A stretch of DNA of 30,268 bases from a virus. The notes beneath the pieces are model-generated. The model was not told where the DNA came from. It was given only the letters and a program-made list of their open reading frames with translations, and searched no databases. The position numbers were made by a program, and so were the translations under genes. The stretch lies in the IMG/VR virus record IMGVR_UViG_3300034061_000928, positions 1-30,268 of that record; one strand, written 5' to 3'. Each line of letters begins with the position of its first letter. Within the stretch, counting starts at the first letter, position 1. Positions 22,024-28,283 of this stretch are shown one piece after another.

Positions 22024-22356
22024 ATGAATGTATTAACTACTTCAACAGAACTTCAAGAATTGGTAATAATACCACGTTCTAATACATTTGATACTTTATA
22101 TTTTACGGACGAAAGTAATAATACAATAGAAGAAATCACTATTGATTCAGTTGAAGACAAAGTATATTATTTGGTTTTAAATATCTATTGTGAATTAATA
22201 GAAAATCACTTTTATAAAATTGAATTATTTAACGACGGAGAATTAGTATTTAGGGGTAAAGCATTTTGTACCGACCAAACAATAGTTAATTTTTCAGTTA
22301 ATAACGGGCAGTACACAAGTCATTCGACTACAAATGAATATATAACTTATGAATAA
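22024..22356 (+). CDS. Beta-rich virion protein, unknown
   Basis: A 110-residue protein, nearly all beta-patterned (ELVIIPRSNTFDTLYFTDES, KIELFNDGELVFRGKAFCTD) with a Tyr/Ser/Thr-rich C-terminus. It overlaps the portal start by eight bases. I recall proteins with similar endings before portal genes in related phages. A head-completion or tail-fibre accessory role is possible but unproven. Confidence 0.68.
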   Translation: MNVLTTSTELQELVIIPRSNTFDTLYFTDESNNTIEEITIDSVEDKVYYLVLNIYCELIENHFYKIELFNDGELVFRGKAFCTDQTIVNFSVNNGQYTSHSTTNEYITYE

Positions 22357-24226
22357 CCTACATATAATAGATTTAGCAAAATACGAAGCTCCAGAAGTGG
22401 TTGAATCCAAAAGAGAAGATTGGGTAACGTATGGGGATTCAAATTCTTATTTTAATTTCCTTATTGATAGGTATAAAAATTCAACAACTAATAACGCAAT
22501 TATAAACAATATAAGCCGATTAATTTACGGTCGTGGGTTGTTTGCTTTAGATGATAATAAAAAGCCGAATGAGTATGCTCAAATGATGACCTTATTCAAT
22601 CAAGATTGTTTACGAAAGTTAGCATTTGAATTAAAGGCTTTAGGGCAGTGTGCTATTCAAGTTCATTACACTAAAGACCATTCAAAGATTGTTAAGGCAT
22701 ATCATATTCCAGTACAGTTATTAGCACCTGAAAAGTGTAATAAAGACGGAGAAATAGAAGCATATTATTATTCTGATAATTGGGAAGATATACGCAAATT
22801 CCCACCTAAGCGATTTGATGCTTTTGGGTTTTCAAATAATGAAGTAGAGATACTTTATATTAAGCCTTATTCAATAGGCATGAAATACTTTAGTTACGTT
22901 GATTATCAAGGTGCGTTAAGTTACGCAATGTTAGAAGAAGAAGTAGCTAACTATTTAATCAATGAAGTTCAAAATAGTTTTTCTGGGACTAAGATTGTAA
23001 ACTTTAATAACGGTGTTCCTACTCCAGAGCAACAAGACCAAATCACAAGCCAAGTATTAGGAAAATTAACAGGCTCACAAGGTCGTAAAGTTATAGTAAG
23101 TTTTAACGACAATGTAGAAACACGAACAAGTGTTGAGGATATACCGTTAAACGATGCTCCAGACCATTATACATATTTAAGTGAGGAGTGTTTACGCAAA
23201 ATAATGTTAGGGCATAACGTAACTTCTCCTTTATTATTTGGTATTGCTTCAAGTAATGGCTTTTCAAGTAACGCAGATGAACTAAGAAACTCAGCTATAT
23301 TATTTGAAAACATGGTTATTAAACCATATCAAGAATTATTGATTGATGAATTAGATAAAATCTTAGCATATAACGGAATATCACTTAAATTATATTTTGA
23401 AACGTTAAATCCTTTAGATGCTGATGGTGATTTAACAACTAACAATGATAAAAAACGATTACTTGAAAGTATTAATAACCTGTCTCCATTAGTTGCTAAT
23501 AAAGTTATTGAGTCAATGACACCTAACGAAATTAGAAGTATTGTAGGTTTACCTGCTGAAACAGGAGGAAGCGATTTAGAAGATGGAACGATGTTAAGTA
23601 AAGATTCTGTTGTTGCTCAATCGTTAATTGACTTAGGAGAAGACCCAAACGAAAATTGGCTTCTAATAGACGAAAGCCCTGTTGATTATGATAATGATGA
23701 TAGCGAGAACGAAACACTTTCTAAAGAGCCAAAACAAAGTTTATTAAGTAAAGTAGTTAACCTTGTTTCAACTGGTTCTGCATTTCCTAATTCAAAAAGT
23801 ACACAAGACGAAAATATAGACGGTGTTAAATTCATAACACGTTATGTTTATCAAGGTAATACTACAACAGATTCAAGAGAATTTTGTAGAAAAATGATGT
23901 TAGCTAAAAAGATTTATCGTAAAGAAGATATATTAAGAATGAGTACACAAGCTGTTAATGCAGGTTGGGGACCAGAGGGAGCTGATTTATATTCAATTTG
24001 GTTATATAAAGGTGGTGGTAATTGCAATCATAGGTGGAATAAACAAGTGTATGCAAGTTTTGAGGGTACTGGAATAGATGTTAATAGCCCAAAAGCTAAA
24101 AGAGTAGCAGTTCGTAAAGCTGAAAAATTAGGTTATGTAGTTAAAAACGAACCTAAAGTTAGTACACTTCCAAAAGATATGCCTTACAACGGGTTTTTAC
24201 CAACTAATAAAACATACGGAGAATAA
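22349..24226 (+). CDS. Portal protein with extra C-terminal domain
   Basis: At 625 residues it has the portal plan over the first 430: the N-terminal YGDSNSYFNFLIDRYKNS, the helical stem region LMLGHN-type segments (EECLRKIMLGHNVTSPLLFG near residue 280), and SADELRNSAILFENMVIKPY. An acidic linker (about 435-475) follows. The last 150 residues form a separate domain: REFCRKMMLAKKIYRKEDI, then GPEGADLYSIWLYKGGGNC and HRWNKQVY, a Cys- and His-containing unit I associate with head morphogenesis proteins. It overlaps both neighbours. A fusion of portal and a second head domain is the best reading. Portals usually lie next to terminase; here the gap is 12 kb. Confidence 0.85.
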   Translation: MNNLHIIDLAKYEAPEVVESKREDWVTYGDSNSYFNFLIDRYKNSTTNNAIINNISRLIYGRGLFALDDNKKPNEYAQMMTLFNQDCLRKLAFELKALGQCAIQVHYTKDHSKIVKAYHIPVQLLAPEKCNKDGEIEAYYYSDNWEDIRKFPPKRFDAFGFSNNEVEILYIKPYSIGMKYFSYVDYQGALSYAMLEEEVANYLINEVQNSFSGTKIVNFNNGVPTPEQQDQITSQVLGKLTGSQGRKVIVSFNDNVETRTSVEDIPLNDAPDHYTYLSEECLRKIMLGHNVTSPLLFGIASSNGFSSNADELRNSAILFENMVIKPYQELLIDELDKILAYNGISLKLYFETLNPLDADGDLTTNNDKKRLLESINNLSPLVANKVIESMTPNEIRSIVGLPAETGGSDLEDGTMLSKDSVVAQSLIDLGEDPNENWLLIDESPVDYDNDDSENETLSKEPKQSLLSKVVNLVSTGSAFPNSKSTQDENIDGVKFITRYVYQGNTTTDSREFCRKMMLAKKIYRKEDILRMSTQAVNAGWGPEGADLYSIWLYKGGGNCNHRWNKQVYASFEGTGIDVNSPKAKRVAVRKAEKLGYVVKNEPKVSTLPKDMPYNGFLPTNKTYGE

Positions 24227-24738
24227 TGGCAGAGGCTTTATTAATAACAAGAGATGACTTAGTTCGTTTAACAGCATTAAACGGAAACACGGATACGGAT
24301 AAATTTATTCAGTTTATCAAAATAGCTCAAGACATTCATATAGAAAATTACTTAGGAACTAAATTACTAACTAAGATTAAAGATTTAGTGTTGAATGGAG
24401 ATATAGATGACCCTGCTTTTAGTGATTATAAAGACCTATTAGAAATATACGTTAAACCAATGCTTATTTATTGGAGTATGGTTGAGTATTTGCCGAATGC
24501 TGCTTATACAATAGCAAACAAAGGAATATACAAACATAGTTCTGAAAACTCGGAAAACGTAGATAAACTGGAAGTTGACTTTTTGATAAACAAATACTCG
24601 AATATAGCGAAAGAATATACTGATAGATTTATAAGTTATATAATTTATAATCAAGACATATTCCCAGAATACAACGCAAATGTAAATGGGGATATTTACC
24701 CAAGTGACATTAATAATTACGGTGGATGGATTCTATAA
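24226..24738 (+). CDS. Head-tail connector candidate (DUF6712)
   Basis: A 170-residue helical protein of the type often annotated DUF6712 in Bacteroidetes phages: ALLITRDDLVRLTALNGN at 4-21, then FIKIAQDIHIENYLGTKLL, and the helix DLLEIYVKPMLIYWSMVEYL. Its resemblance to small head-tail connectors such as gp6-like proteins, and its place after the portal in a TAATG overlap, support a head-completion role. Confidence 0.82.
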   Translation: MAEALLITRDDLVRLTALNGNTDTDKFIQFIKIAQDIHIENYLGTKLLTKIKDLVLNGDIDDPAFSDYKDLLEIYVKPMLIYWSMVEYLPNAAYTIANKGIYKHSSENSENVDKLEVDFLINKYSNIAKEYTDRFISYIIYNQDIFPEYNANVNGDIYPSDINNYGGWIL

Positions 24739-24827
24739 AAGTAAAAAAATATACTCCTAAACAGGAGAACATAAAAAAGTTAATGATTTATTTAACTAAA
24801 CAAAAAGAAGTAAAAAATGGCAAATAG
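24726..24827 (+). CDS. Possible micro-protein, Lys-rich
   Basis: A 33-residue open frame from an ATG inside the end of the connector gene to a TAG inside the start of the GWG protein gene. It is strongly basic (KVKKYTPKQENIKKLMIYL). Only its overlaps with both neighbours, which fill the 78-base gap, suggest that it is a gene. It could be chance. Confidence 0.35.
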   Translation: MDSIKVKKYTPKQENIKKLMIYLTKQKEVKNGK

Positions 24828-24939
24828 TAACGGTTGGGGTGACGGAGCAGCAAACAACGCAATAGGTTGGGGGCAAGGTGCAAATAACGTTAACAATTCT
24901 ATTTATTCAGATATATTCACATTAAGCAAAACATATTAA
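24817..24939 (+). CDS. GWG-motif micro-protein
   Basis: A 40-residue protein with the start MANSNGWGDGAANNAIGWGQ, which nearly repeats the N-terminus of the next protein (MANDIGWGEGACNNEIGWGI). It preserves GWG-xGA-NN-x-IGWG and then has a short Ser/Tyr-rich end. It seems to be a free-standing copy of the attachment domain of the following adhesin. A structural role in attaching fibres is probable from this resemblance. Confidence 0.7.
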   Translation: MANSNGWGDGAANNAIGWGQGANNVNNSIYSDIFTLSKTY

Positions 24940-24951
24940 AAAAATTAAATT

Positions 24952-25626
24952 ATGGCAAATGACATAGGATGGGGAGAAGGTGCTTGTAATAACGAAATAG
25001 GCTGGGGGATTGCACAGGAATATTTTAGTTGTAGCGGTTCAGGTGAAGCAGCCGTTGGTGCTACGTTAATGAAAACGGGTCAAACAACTTCTTATAGAAC
25101 TGGAGATGATGGTGATATTGAAGCTGGAAGAGCAACTGATTTCACAACACTTGCTGAGAACAATCCATTTGGAAACACGAATAGATTTACAGATGAATTA
25201 GGCGGTTCAACATATACCAATAATATAATGATTGACTGGTCAACTTATGATGGTTCAACAGTATTAGGATGGCAAAGAACGGATAATGGAGTTGATATAA
25301 CTTGGAATAATGCAATTGATGGAGCATTAGCAACAAGCATAGGAACTTTTACAACGGGTTGGAGATTACCAAACATACAGGAGTTATTTAGTTTAGCTAA
25401 TTGGGTTGGACAAGTATTTAATTACTCACCTTTGAATTTAGGTATTACTGTTTTTAATTATTGGACTGGAACAACATTTTACAATGCAGCGACAAGGGCA
25501 TATGTAATAACTAATCAAACATCTGGAACTGCAGCTACTATATCACAAATAACAAAAACAACAAGTGGATCTATGAGATATATACCTTGTAGAGTATTCA
25601 CAGTAACAGGAACAACTTTAACATAA
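24952..25626 (+). CDS. Receptor-binding protein candidate, DUF1566 domain
   Basis: A 224-residue protein. The N-terminal GWGEGACNNEIGWG motif (6-19) is shared with the preceding small protein and probably anchors it. The C-terminal 120 residues fit DUF1566 (Lcl C-terminal): LGWQRTDNGVDITWNNAI, TGWRLPNIQELFSLANW (135-151) and the ending GSMRYIPCRVF with YWTGTTFYN before it. DUF1566 is related to C-type lectin-like folds used for surface binding. It follows a 12-base A-rich leader. I see no reverse transcriptase or template repeat, so it is not a diversity-generating target in this genome. Confidence 0.8.
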   Translation: MANDIGWGEGACNNEIGWGIAQEYFSCSGSGEAAVGATLMKTGQTTSYRTGDDGDIEAGRATDFTTLAENNPFGNTNRFTDELGGSTYTNNIMIDWSTYDGSTVLGWQRTDNGVDITWNNAIDGALATSIGTFTTGWRLPNIQELFSLANWVGQVFNYSPLNLGITVFNYWTGTTFYNAATRAYVITNQTSGTAATISQITKTTSGSMRYIPCRVFTVTGTTLT

Positions 25627-25647
25627 AATAAAAATAAAAATAAAAAA

Positions 25648-25884
25648 ATGGCAACTTATAAATTCCCGCAATTTAACGTTACAATTACTAACCCTATTGT
25701 AACAGTTACAATAGTAACAGATGATATTATAAACAGAGTATGCAGTGCAAACGTTTTGCTTACAACACCTTCTGCAATCTTTGGGATAGATTTTTACGAA
25801 TATTCTTATACGCAAGATTGGAGCGACCAAGATATTATTGACTGGGTTAATAACGTAGAACTTCCAAAATACGAAGTGCAATGA
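25648..25884 (+). CDS. Small beta-rich virion protein, unknown
   Basis: A 78-residue protein with a repeating Thr/Val/Ile pattern (VTITNPIVTVTIVTDDII), one Cys, and an acidic Trp-containing end (DWSDQDIIDWVNNVEL). The start is preceded by an A-rich leader with repeats of AAAAATA. The position between adhesin and lysis genes suggests a tail fibre component. The stop overlaps the next start (ATGA). Confidence 0.65.
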   Translation: MATYKFPQFNVTITNPIVTVTIVTDDIINRVCSANVLLTTPSAIFGIDFYEYSYTQDWSDQDIIDWVNNVELPKYEVQ

Positions 25885-26111
25885 TTGATATAACCAAACT
25901 TTTAGAAATAATTAAAAAGCAAGGAGCAACTGGAGTACTTGCAATGTGGTTATGGTACACACACAGCGAAGTACAAGAACTTAAACAACGATTATATGAT
26001 TGTTATGGTAAAAAAGCATTGATTGAACAAACTAAAAAAAACAAACAAGGTTTATTTAATAATTTTTATGCAATTTTACCGAAAAACGAATTAGAAGATG
26101 AAACTATCTGA
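25881..26111 (+). CDS. Holin candidate, one membrane segment
   Basis: A 76-residue protein with an N-terminal helix, one hydrophobic segment (about residues 15-27, GATGVLAMWLWYTH), then a charged coiled region SEVQELKQRLYDCYGK and a basic C-terminus. Directly upstream of an M15 endolysin gene, it is a plausible pinholin/holin or spanin-like protein. I recall similar GATGVLA-WLxYTHSEVQ proteins in flavobacterial phages. The membrane topology is inferred only. Confidence 0.65.
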   Translation: MIDITKLLEIIKKQGATGVLAMWLWYTHSEVQELKQRLYDCYGKKALIEQTKKNKQGLFNNFYAILPKNELEDETI

Positions 26112-26544
26112 ACACGTATCGCTTATTGAATTTGAAAGGTCGGAATCAGCGACAAAGCATAGCATCTTAAATAAGATGAATGAAAGTGAAACTGCAAAAG
26201 CTAAATTGCTTTGTGAGAAAGTGTTTGAGCCTATTAGAAAAAAGGTAGGTAAACCAATTAAAATCAATTCGGGTTTTCGTTCAACGTTATTAAATAAAGT
26301 TATCGGAGGGGCAAAGTCATCTCAGCACTGCAAAGGCGAAGCAATGGACTTAGATTTACATGACAAAGATTTATTTGTTTGGATAATCGAGAATTTAGAT
26401 TTTGACCAAGCTATATTTGAGGGTGGTACGGAAACACAGGCTGGTTGGTTTCATATAAGTTACAAAGCAACTGGAAACCGAAAAGAAGCATTAAGAATGA
26501 CAAAGATTAAAGGAAAATCAGTATATACTAAATTTATAAAATAA
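26098..26544 (+). CDS. Endolysin, M15 (D,D-peptidase) family
   Basis: A 148-residue protein that cleaves peptidoglycan cross-links. The zinc ligands of the M15 family appear as SQHCKGEAMDLD, with His77 and Asp84, and WFHISY with His119; the GFRSTLLNKVIGG segment at about 59-71 is the family's GYRS region. There is no signal peptide, so release probably depends on a holin. The start overlaps the previous stop by 14 bases. It has the usual size of single-domain M15 endolysins. Confidence 0.93.
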   Translation: MKLSEHVSLIEFERSESATKHSILNKMNESETAKAKLLCEKVFEPIRKKVGKPIKINSGFRSTLLNKVIGGAKSSQHCKGEAMDLDLHDKDLFVWIIENLDFDQAIFEGGTETQAGWFHISYKATGNRKEALRMTKIKGKSVYTKFIK

Positions 26545-26765
26545 TGGCTAAAAAGAATTTAAAAGTAGAAGTTGATACGGAAAACGTAGATGTTAATGTA
26601 GAACGCAAAGACGGAAACACGAAAGTAGATATAGATACTAAAAACTTAGATATAGAAGTAAGTAAGACCACTGATAACGTTGAGGTGAAAGTTGACGCAC
26701 AAGGTGGCTTACTGAAATTCATAGGTAAAATAATTGCAAAAGTAATTACTAAAAGAATTAAATAG
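26544..26765 (+). CDS. Beta-repeat protein with cationic amphipathic tail
   Basis: A 73-residue protein starting in a TAATG overlap with the endolysin. Residues 7-50 have a repeating Val/Asp/Lys pattern (KVEVDTENVDVNVERKDG, TKVDIDTKNLDIEVSK), likely a beta-solenoid or hairpin stack. The end LLKFIGKIIAKVITKRIK is a strongly basic amphipathic helix like those of membrane-active peptides. It ends the late operon before a terminator. A role in lysis, such as outer membrane disruption, is plausible but unproven; I know no characterised homologue. Confidence 0.7.
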   Translation: MAKKNLKVEVDTENVDVNVERKDGNTKVDIDTKNLDIEVSKTTDNVEVKVDAQGGLLKFIGKIIAKVITKRIK

Positions 26766-26815
26766 TTATATTTGCATATCTAATCATAATTTGGTTTAAT
26801 TGTTTTAACTGAAAG

Positions 26816-26842
26816 ACCCCTATAAAAAGTAGGGGTTTTTTT
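26816..26842 (+). terminator. Rho-independent terminator of late operon
   Basis: ACCCCTA (26816-26822) pairs with TAGGGGT (26830-26836) around a seven-base loop and is followed by T to 26842. It ends transcription after the lysis genes. The space from 26766 to 26815 has a TATATTTG box (26767-26774) but no coding sequence. Confidence 0.9.
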
Positions 26843-26858
26843 ATTGCCTAAAAAATAA

Positions 26859-26901
26859 TTGTTAAAAAATGTAACTTATATTAAAAAGAATAGTATATTT
26901 G
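26859..26901 (+). promoter_or_regulatory. Bacteroidetes-type promoter for small early genes
   Basis: TATATTTG is at 26894-26901, and the block 26877-26924 repeats the sequence seen before 1887 and 3624, including the leader AAACAATTAAAA. The only TTG upstream (26859-26861) is 32 bases away, so the -33 element is poor or differs. It drives the operon of small proteins from 26925. Confidence 0.68.
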
Positions 26902-26924
26902 CTGAAACAATTAAAATTTAAGTT

Positions 26925-27071
26925 ATGAAAAACAGATTAAACAACTTGTTGGATGATGTTAAACCGACAACAGATGAACACAAAGACGTTATTTACACGT
27001 TTTTAGGCTTTCCAGTGATACTTTTCGCTATCGTTGGAGCATTGTATTGTATTTTAAAATTCATGCGATGA
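26925..27071 (+). CDS. Small membrane protein behind early promoter
   Basis: A 48-residue protein: a charged N-terminus (MKNRLNNLLDDVKPTTDEHK) and a hydrophobic segment at about 23-45 (FLGFPVILFAIVGALYCIL) with a basic end. It has a canonical promoter, leader and ATG, and an ATGA overlap with the next gene. As an early membrane protein it might act in superinfection exclusion, but that is speculation. Confidence 0.7.
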   Translation: MKNRLNNLLDDVKPTTDEHKDVIYTFLGFPVILFAIVGALYCILKFMR

Positions 27072-27241
27072 GAGAGCCTAAAAAAAGCAATCCTACTTTG
27101 ATAGAGATTATCAGGTATTGGAAAGACCAAGAGAAAAAAAACATAGGTAAGTTTAACATGGAGTTATATTTAAAGATTTGCCATGCAAAAGCATACAATG
27201 TTAGGTATGATTCACAAACAAATAAATACTATCGTATATGA
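27068..27241 (+). CDS. Small basic protein, unknown
   Basis: A 57-residue protein starting at the ATG in the ATGA overlap with the membrane protein; the frame opens seven codons earlier, but that start lies inside the previous gene. It is rich in Lys, Ile and Tyr (EIIRYWKDQEKKNIGKFN, ICHAKAYNVRYDSQTNKYY). No motif recognised. Confidence 0.6.
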   Translation: MREPKKSNPTLIEIIRYWKDQEKKNIGKFNMELYLKICHAKAYNVRYDSQTNKYYRI

Positions 27242-27465
27242 AAATAAAAGAAGTTTCACTATCAATAGAATATACTACATTTGATGACTTAGAACAAGTT
27301 TTGAATCGTGTTTATAAACAAATAACTAAAGGTTATGAGTATTACGAAAAAATATACTGCACTGATAAAGGGAAAAGGCTTATTCAGTTTAAACAAGAAT
27401 ATAAAAAAACACGAACGTTCAAAATAGTAAATGAAGATTCAGTAATTGTAAAAGCTAATATATGA
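27238..27465 (+). CDS. Small basic protein, unknown
   Basis: A 75-residue protein beginning in an ATGA overlap. An alpha-beta pattern is visible: strand, helix (DDLEQVLNRVYKQITKGYEY), strand and C-terminal strand. It resembles no family I recognise. It belongs to the chain of small overlapping early genes before the replication initiator. Confidence 0.62.
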   Translation: MKIKEVSLSIEYTTFDDLEQVLNRVYKQITKGYEYYEKIYCTDKGKRLIQFKQEYKKTRTFKIVNEDSVIVKANI

Positions 27466-27644
27466 CACCGAAGCAAAAAGCGATAAACCTAATGGATGAT
27501 ATTTATGTAGGTTTAGAAATAAAACACCAACAAACAGCTAAAAAGATAGCTATTTATTTAGCACACTCTCACGTATGGGAAACACTGGAGCTGGATAGAA
27601 TAACATTCTGGAAGCAAGTTGTTAATGAATTAGAAAAGCTATGA
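27462..27644 (+). CDS. Small helical protein, unknown
   Basis: A 60-residue protein, overlapping both neighbours as ATGA. It is almost completely helical, with KAINLMDDIYVGLEIKHQQT and ETLELDRITFWKQVVNELEKL. I recall similar proteins (MTPKQKAINL...) in flavobacterial phages, with no known function. Confidence 0.65.
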   Translation: MTPKQKAINLMDDIYVGLEIKHQQTAKKIAIYLAHSHVWETLELDRITFWKQVVNELEKL

Positions 27645-27823
27645 AAAAATATAGAGTATGGTTAGAAGATTCAGTTGAACCATTAGGTGGTTTTTGGTGG
27701 TATTGTTTTGATAATGGGGATGGATATTTAAGGCAAGTTGATTATGATTACACTGGCAAAGAAAATGAACTTGACACTTTGGAACAATACATTGAGTGGG
27801 GGTATAAAGTTGAAAAACTATGA
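27641..27823 (+). CDS. Small acidic aromatic-rich protein, unknown
   Basis: A 60-residue protein in an ATGA overlap, with many Trp and Tyr (EPLGGFWWYCFDNGDG, LEQYIEWGYKVEKL). Acidic and compact; could mimic DNA or bind a host protein, but this is speculative. It overlaps the next small gene as ATGA. Confidence 0.6.
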   Translation: MKKYRVWLEDSVEPLGGFWWYCFDNGDGYLRQVDYDYTGKENELDTLEQYIEWGYKVEKL

Positions 27824-27936
27824 AAGTGTTTAAGCTATACAACCCTAAGCAAAAGATTGACTATCGTAAAATAAAACGATGGAGGATTCGTGTTAATATA
27901 TCGAATAATTTTTACAAGAATTTTGAGTTTGATTAA
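27820..27936 (+). CDS. Micro-protein, basic, unknown
   Basis: A 38-residue open frame from the ATG in an ATGA overlap with the previous stop. It is very basic in the middle (YRKIKRWRIRVNIS) and aromatic at the end (NNFYKNFEFD). It is the last small gene before the promoter at 27947. Probable on overlap grounds only. Confidence 0.5.
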   Translation: MKVFKLYNPKQKIDYRKIKRWRIRVNISNNFYKNFEFD

Positions 27937-27954
27937 ATAAATTTATTATATTTG
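27923..27954 (+). promoter_or_regulatory. Bacteroidetes-type promoter of structured leader
   Basis: TTG at 27923-27925, a 21-base spacer and TATATTTG at 27947-27954. A transcript start near 27960 would produce a leader of about 110 bases before the ATG at 28070. Unlike the other early promoters, it is not followed by AAACAATTAAAA. Confidence 0.72.
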
Positions 27955-27959
27955 TAAAA

Positions 27960-28050
27960 TAGTTCGGTCTCACAATATAGAACTAAAAGGAATTATTTAC
28001 CCTTGTAATGAAACTGAAGTGAGACCCAGTGGATTTGCGAGGGTTTTTTT
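27960..28050 (+). ncRNA. Structured leader RNA or attenuator
   Basis: GGTCTCAC (27966-27973) is the exact reverse complement of GTGAGACC (28019-28026). The enclosed 45 bases contain a smaller pairing, AAGG (27987-27990) with CCTT (28001-28004). The right arm is shared with a second stem, ACCC (28024-28027) with GGGT (28041-28044), followed by seven T, which resembles a terminator. Both large pairings cannot form together. This is the design of an attenuator or riboswitch, or of a small RNA ending at 28050, ahead of the replication genes. I do not recognise the family. Confidence 0.6.
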
Positions 28051-28069
28051 ATGTTTAAAAATTAATAAA

Positions 28070-28282
28070 ATGAAAAAATTAATTATTACAAATTTAGATT
28101 TAGCGATTGAAAATGGTATGACGTTTTCTGAATTAGCAGATTTTGAAAAAATTATTTTTACTTCAAAAGAAATAACAAAAGTAATTAAATCTGATTCATG
28201 TTATTTTCATTTAGTCATTGCATCTGTTTACCCTAATGGAAATTTAGAATTTTATTACAGATACGATAAAAACCCATTTTAA
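28070..28282 (+). CDS. Small protein after structured leader, unknown
   Basis: A 70-residue protein. The frame is open from 28019, but that start lies in the leader stem; the ATG at 28070, preceded by an A-rich stretch, is better. It is acidic at the centre and strand-rich near the end (SDSCYFHLVIASVYPNGN, LEFYYRYDK). The gene is immediately followed by the replication initiator. Function unknown. Confidence 0.65.
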   Translation: MKKLIITNLDLAIENGMTFSELADFEKIIFTSKEITKVIKSDSCYFHLVIASVYPNGNLEFYYRYDKNPF

Positions 28283-28283
28283 A

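Noticed and set aside
24952-25626. Diversity-generating retroelement target (DUF1566 domain)
   Set aside because: DUF1566-like domains can be such targets, but no reverse transcriptase gene or second near-identical template copy is present in the window.
25627-25647. AAAAATA repeats as a microsatellite
   Set aside because: A-rich leaders are common before starts here (19871-19891, 20315-20337) and serve translation in Bacteroidetes, so the short repeat is explained by that.
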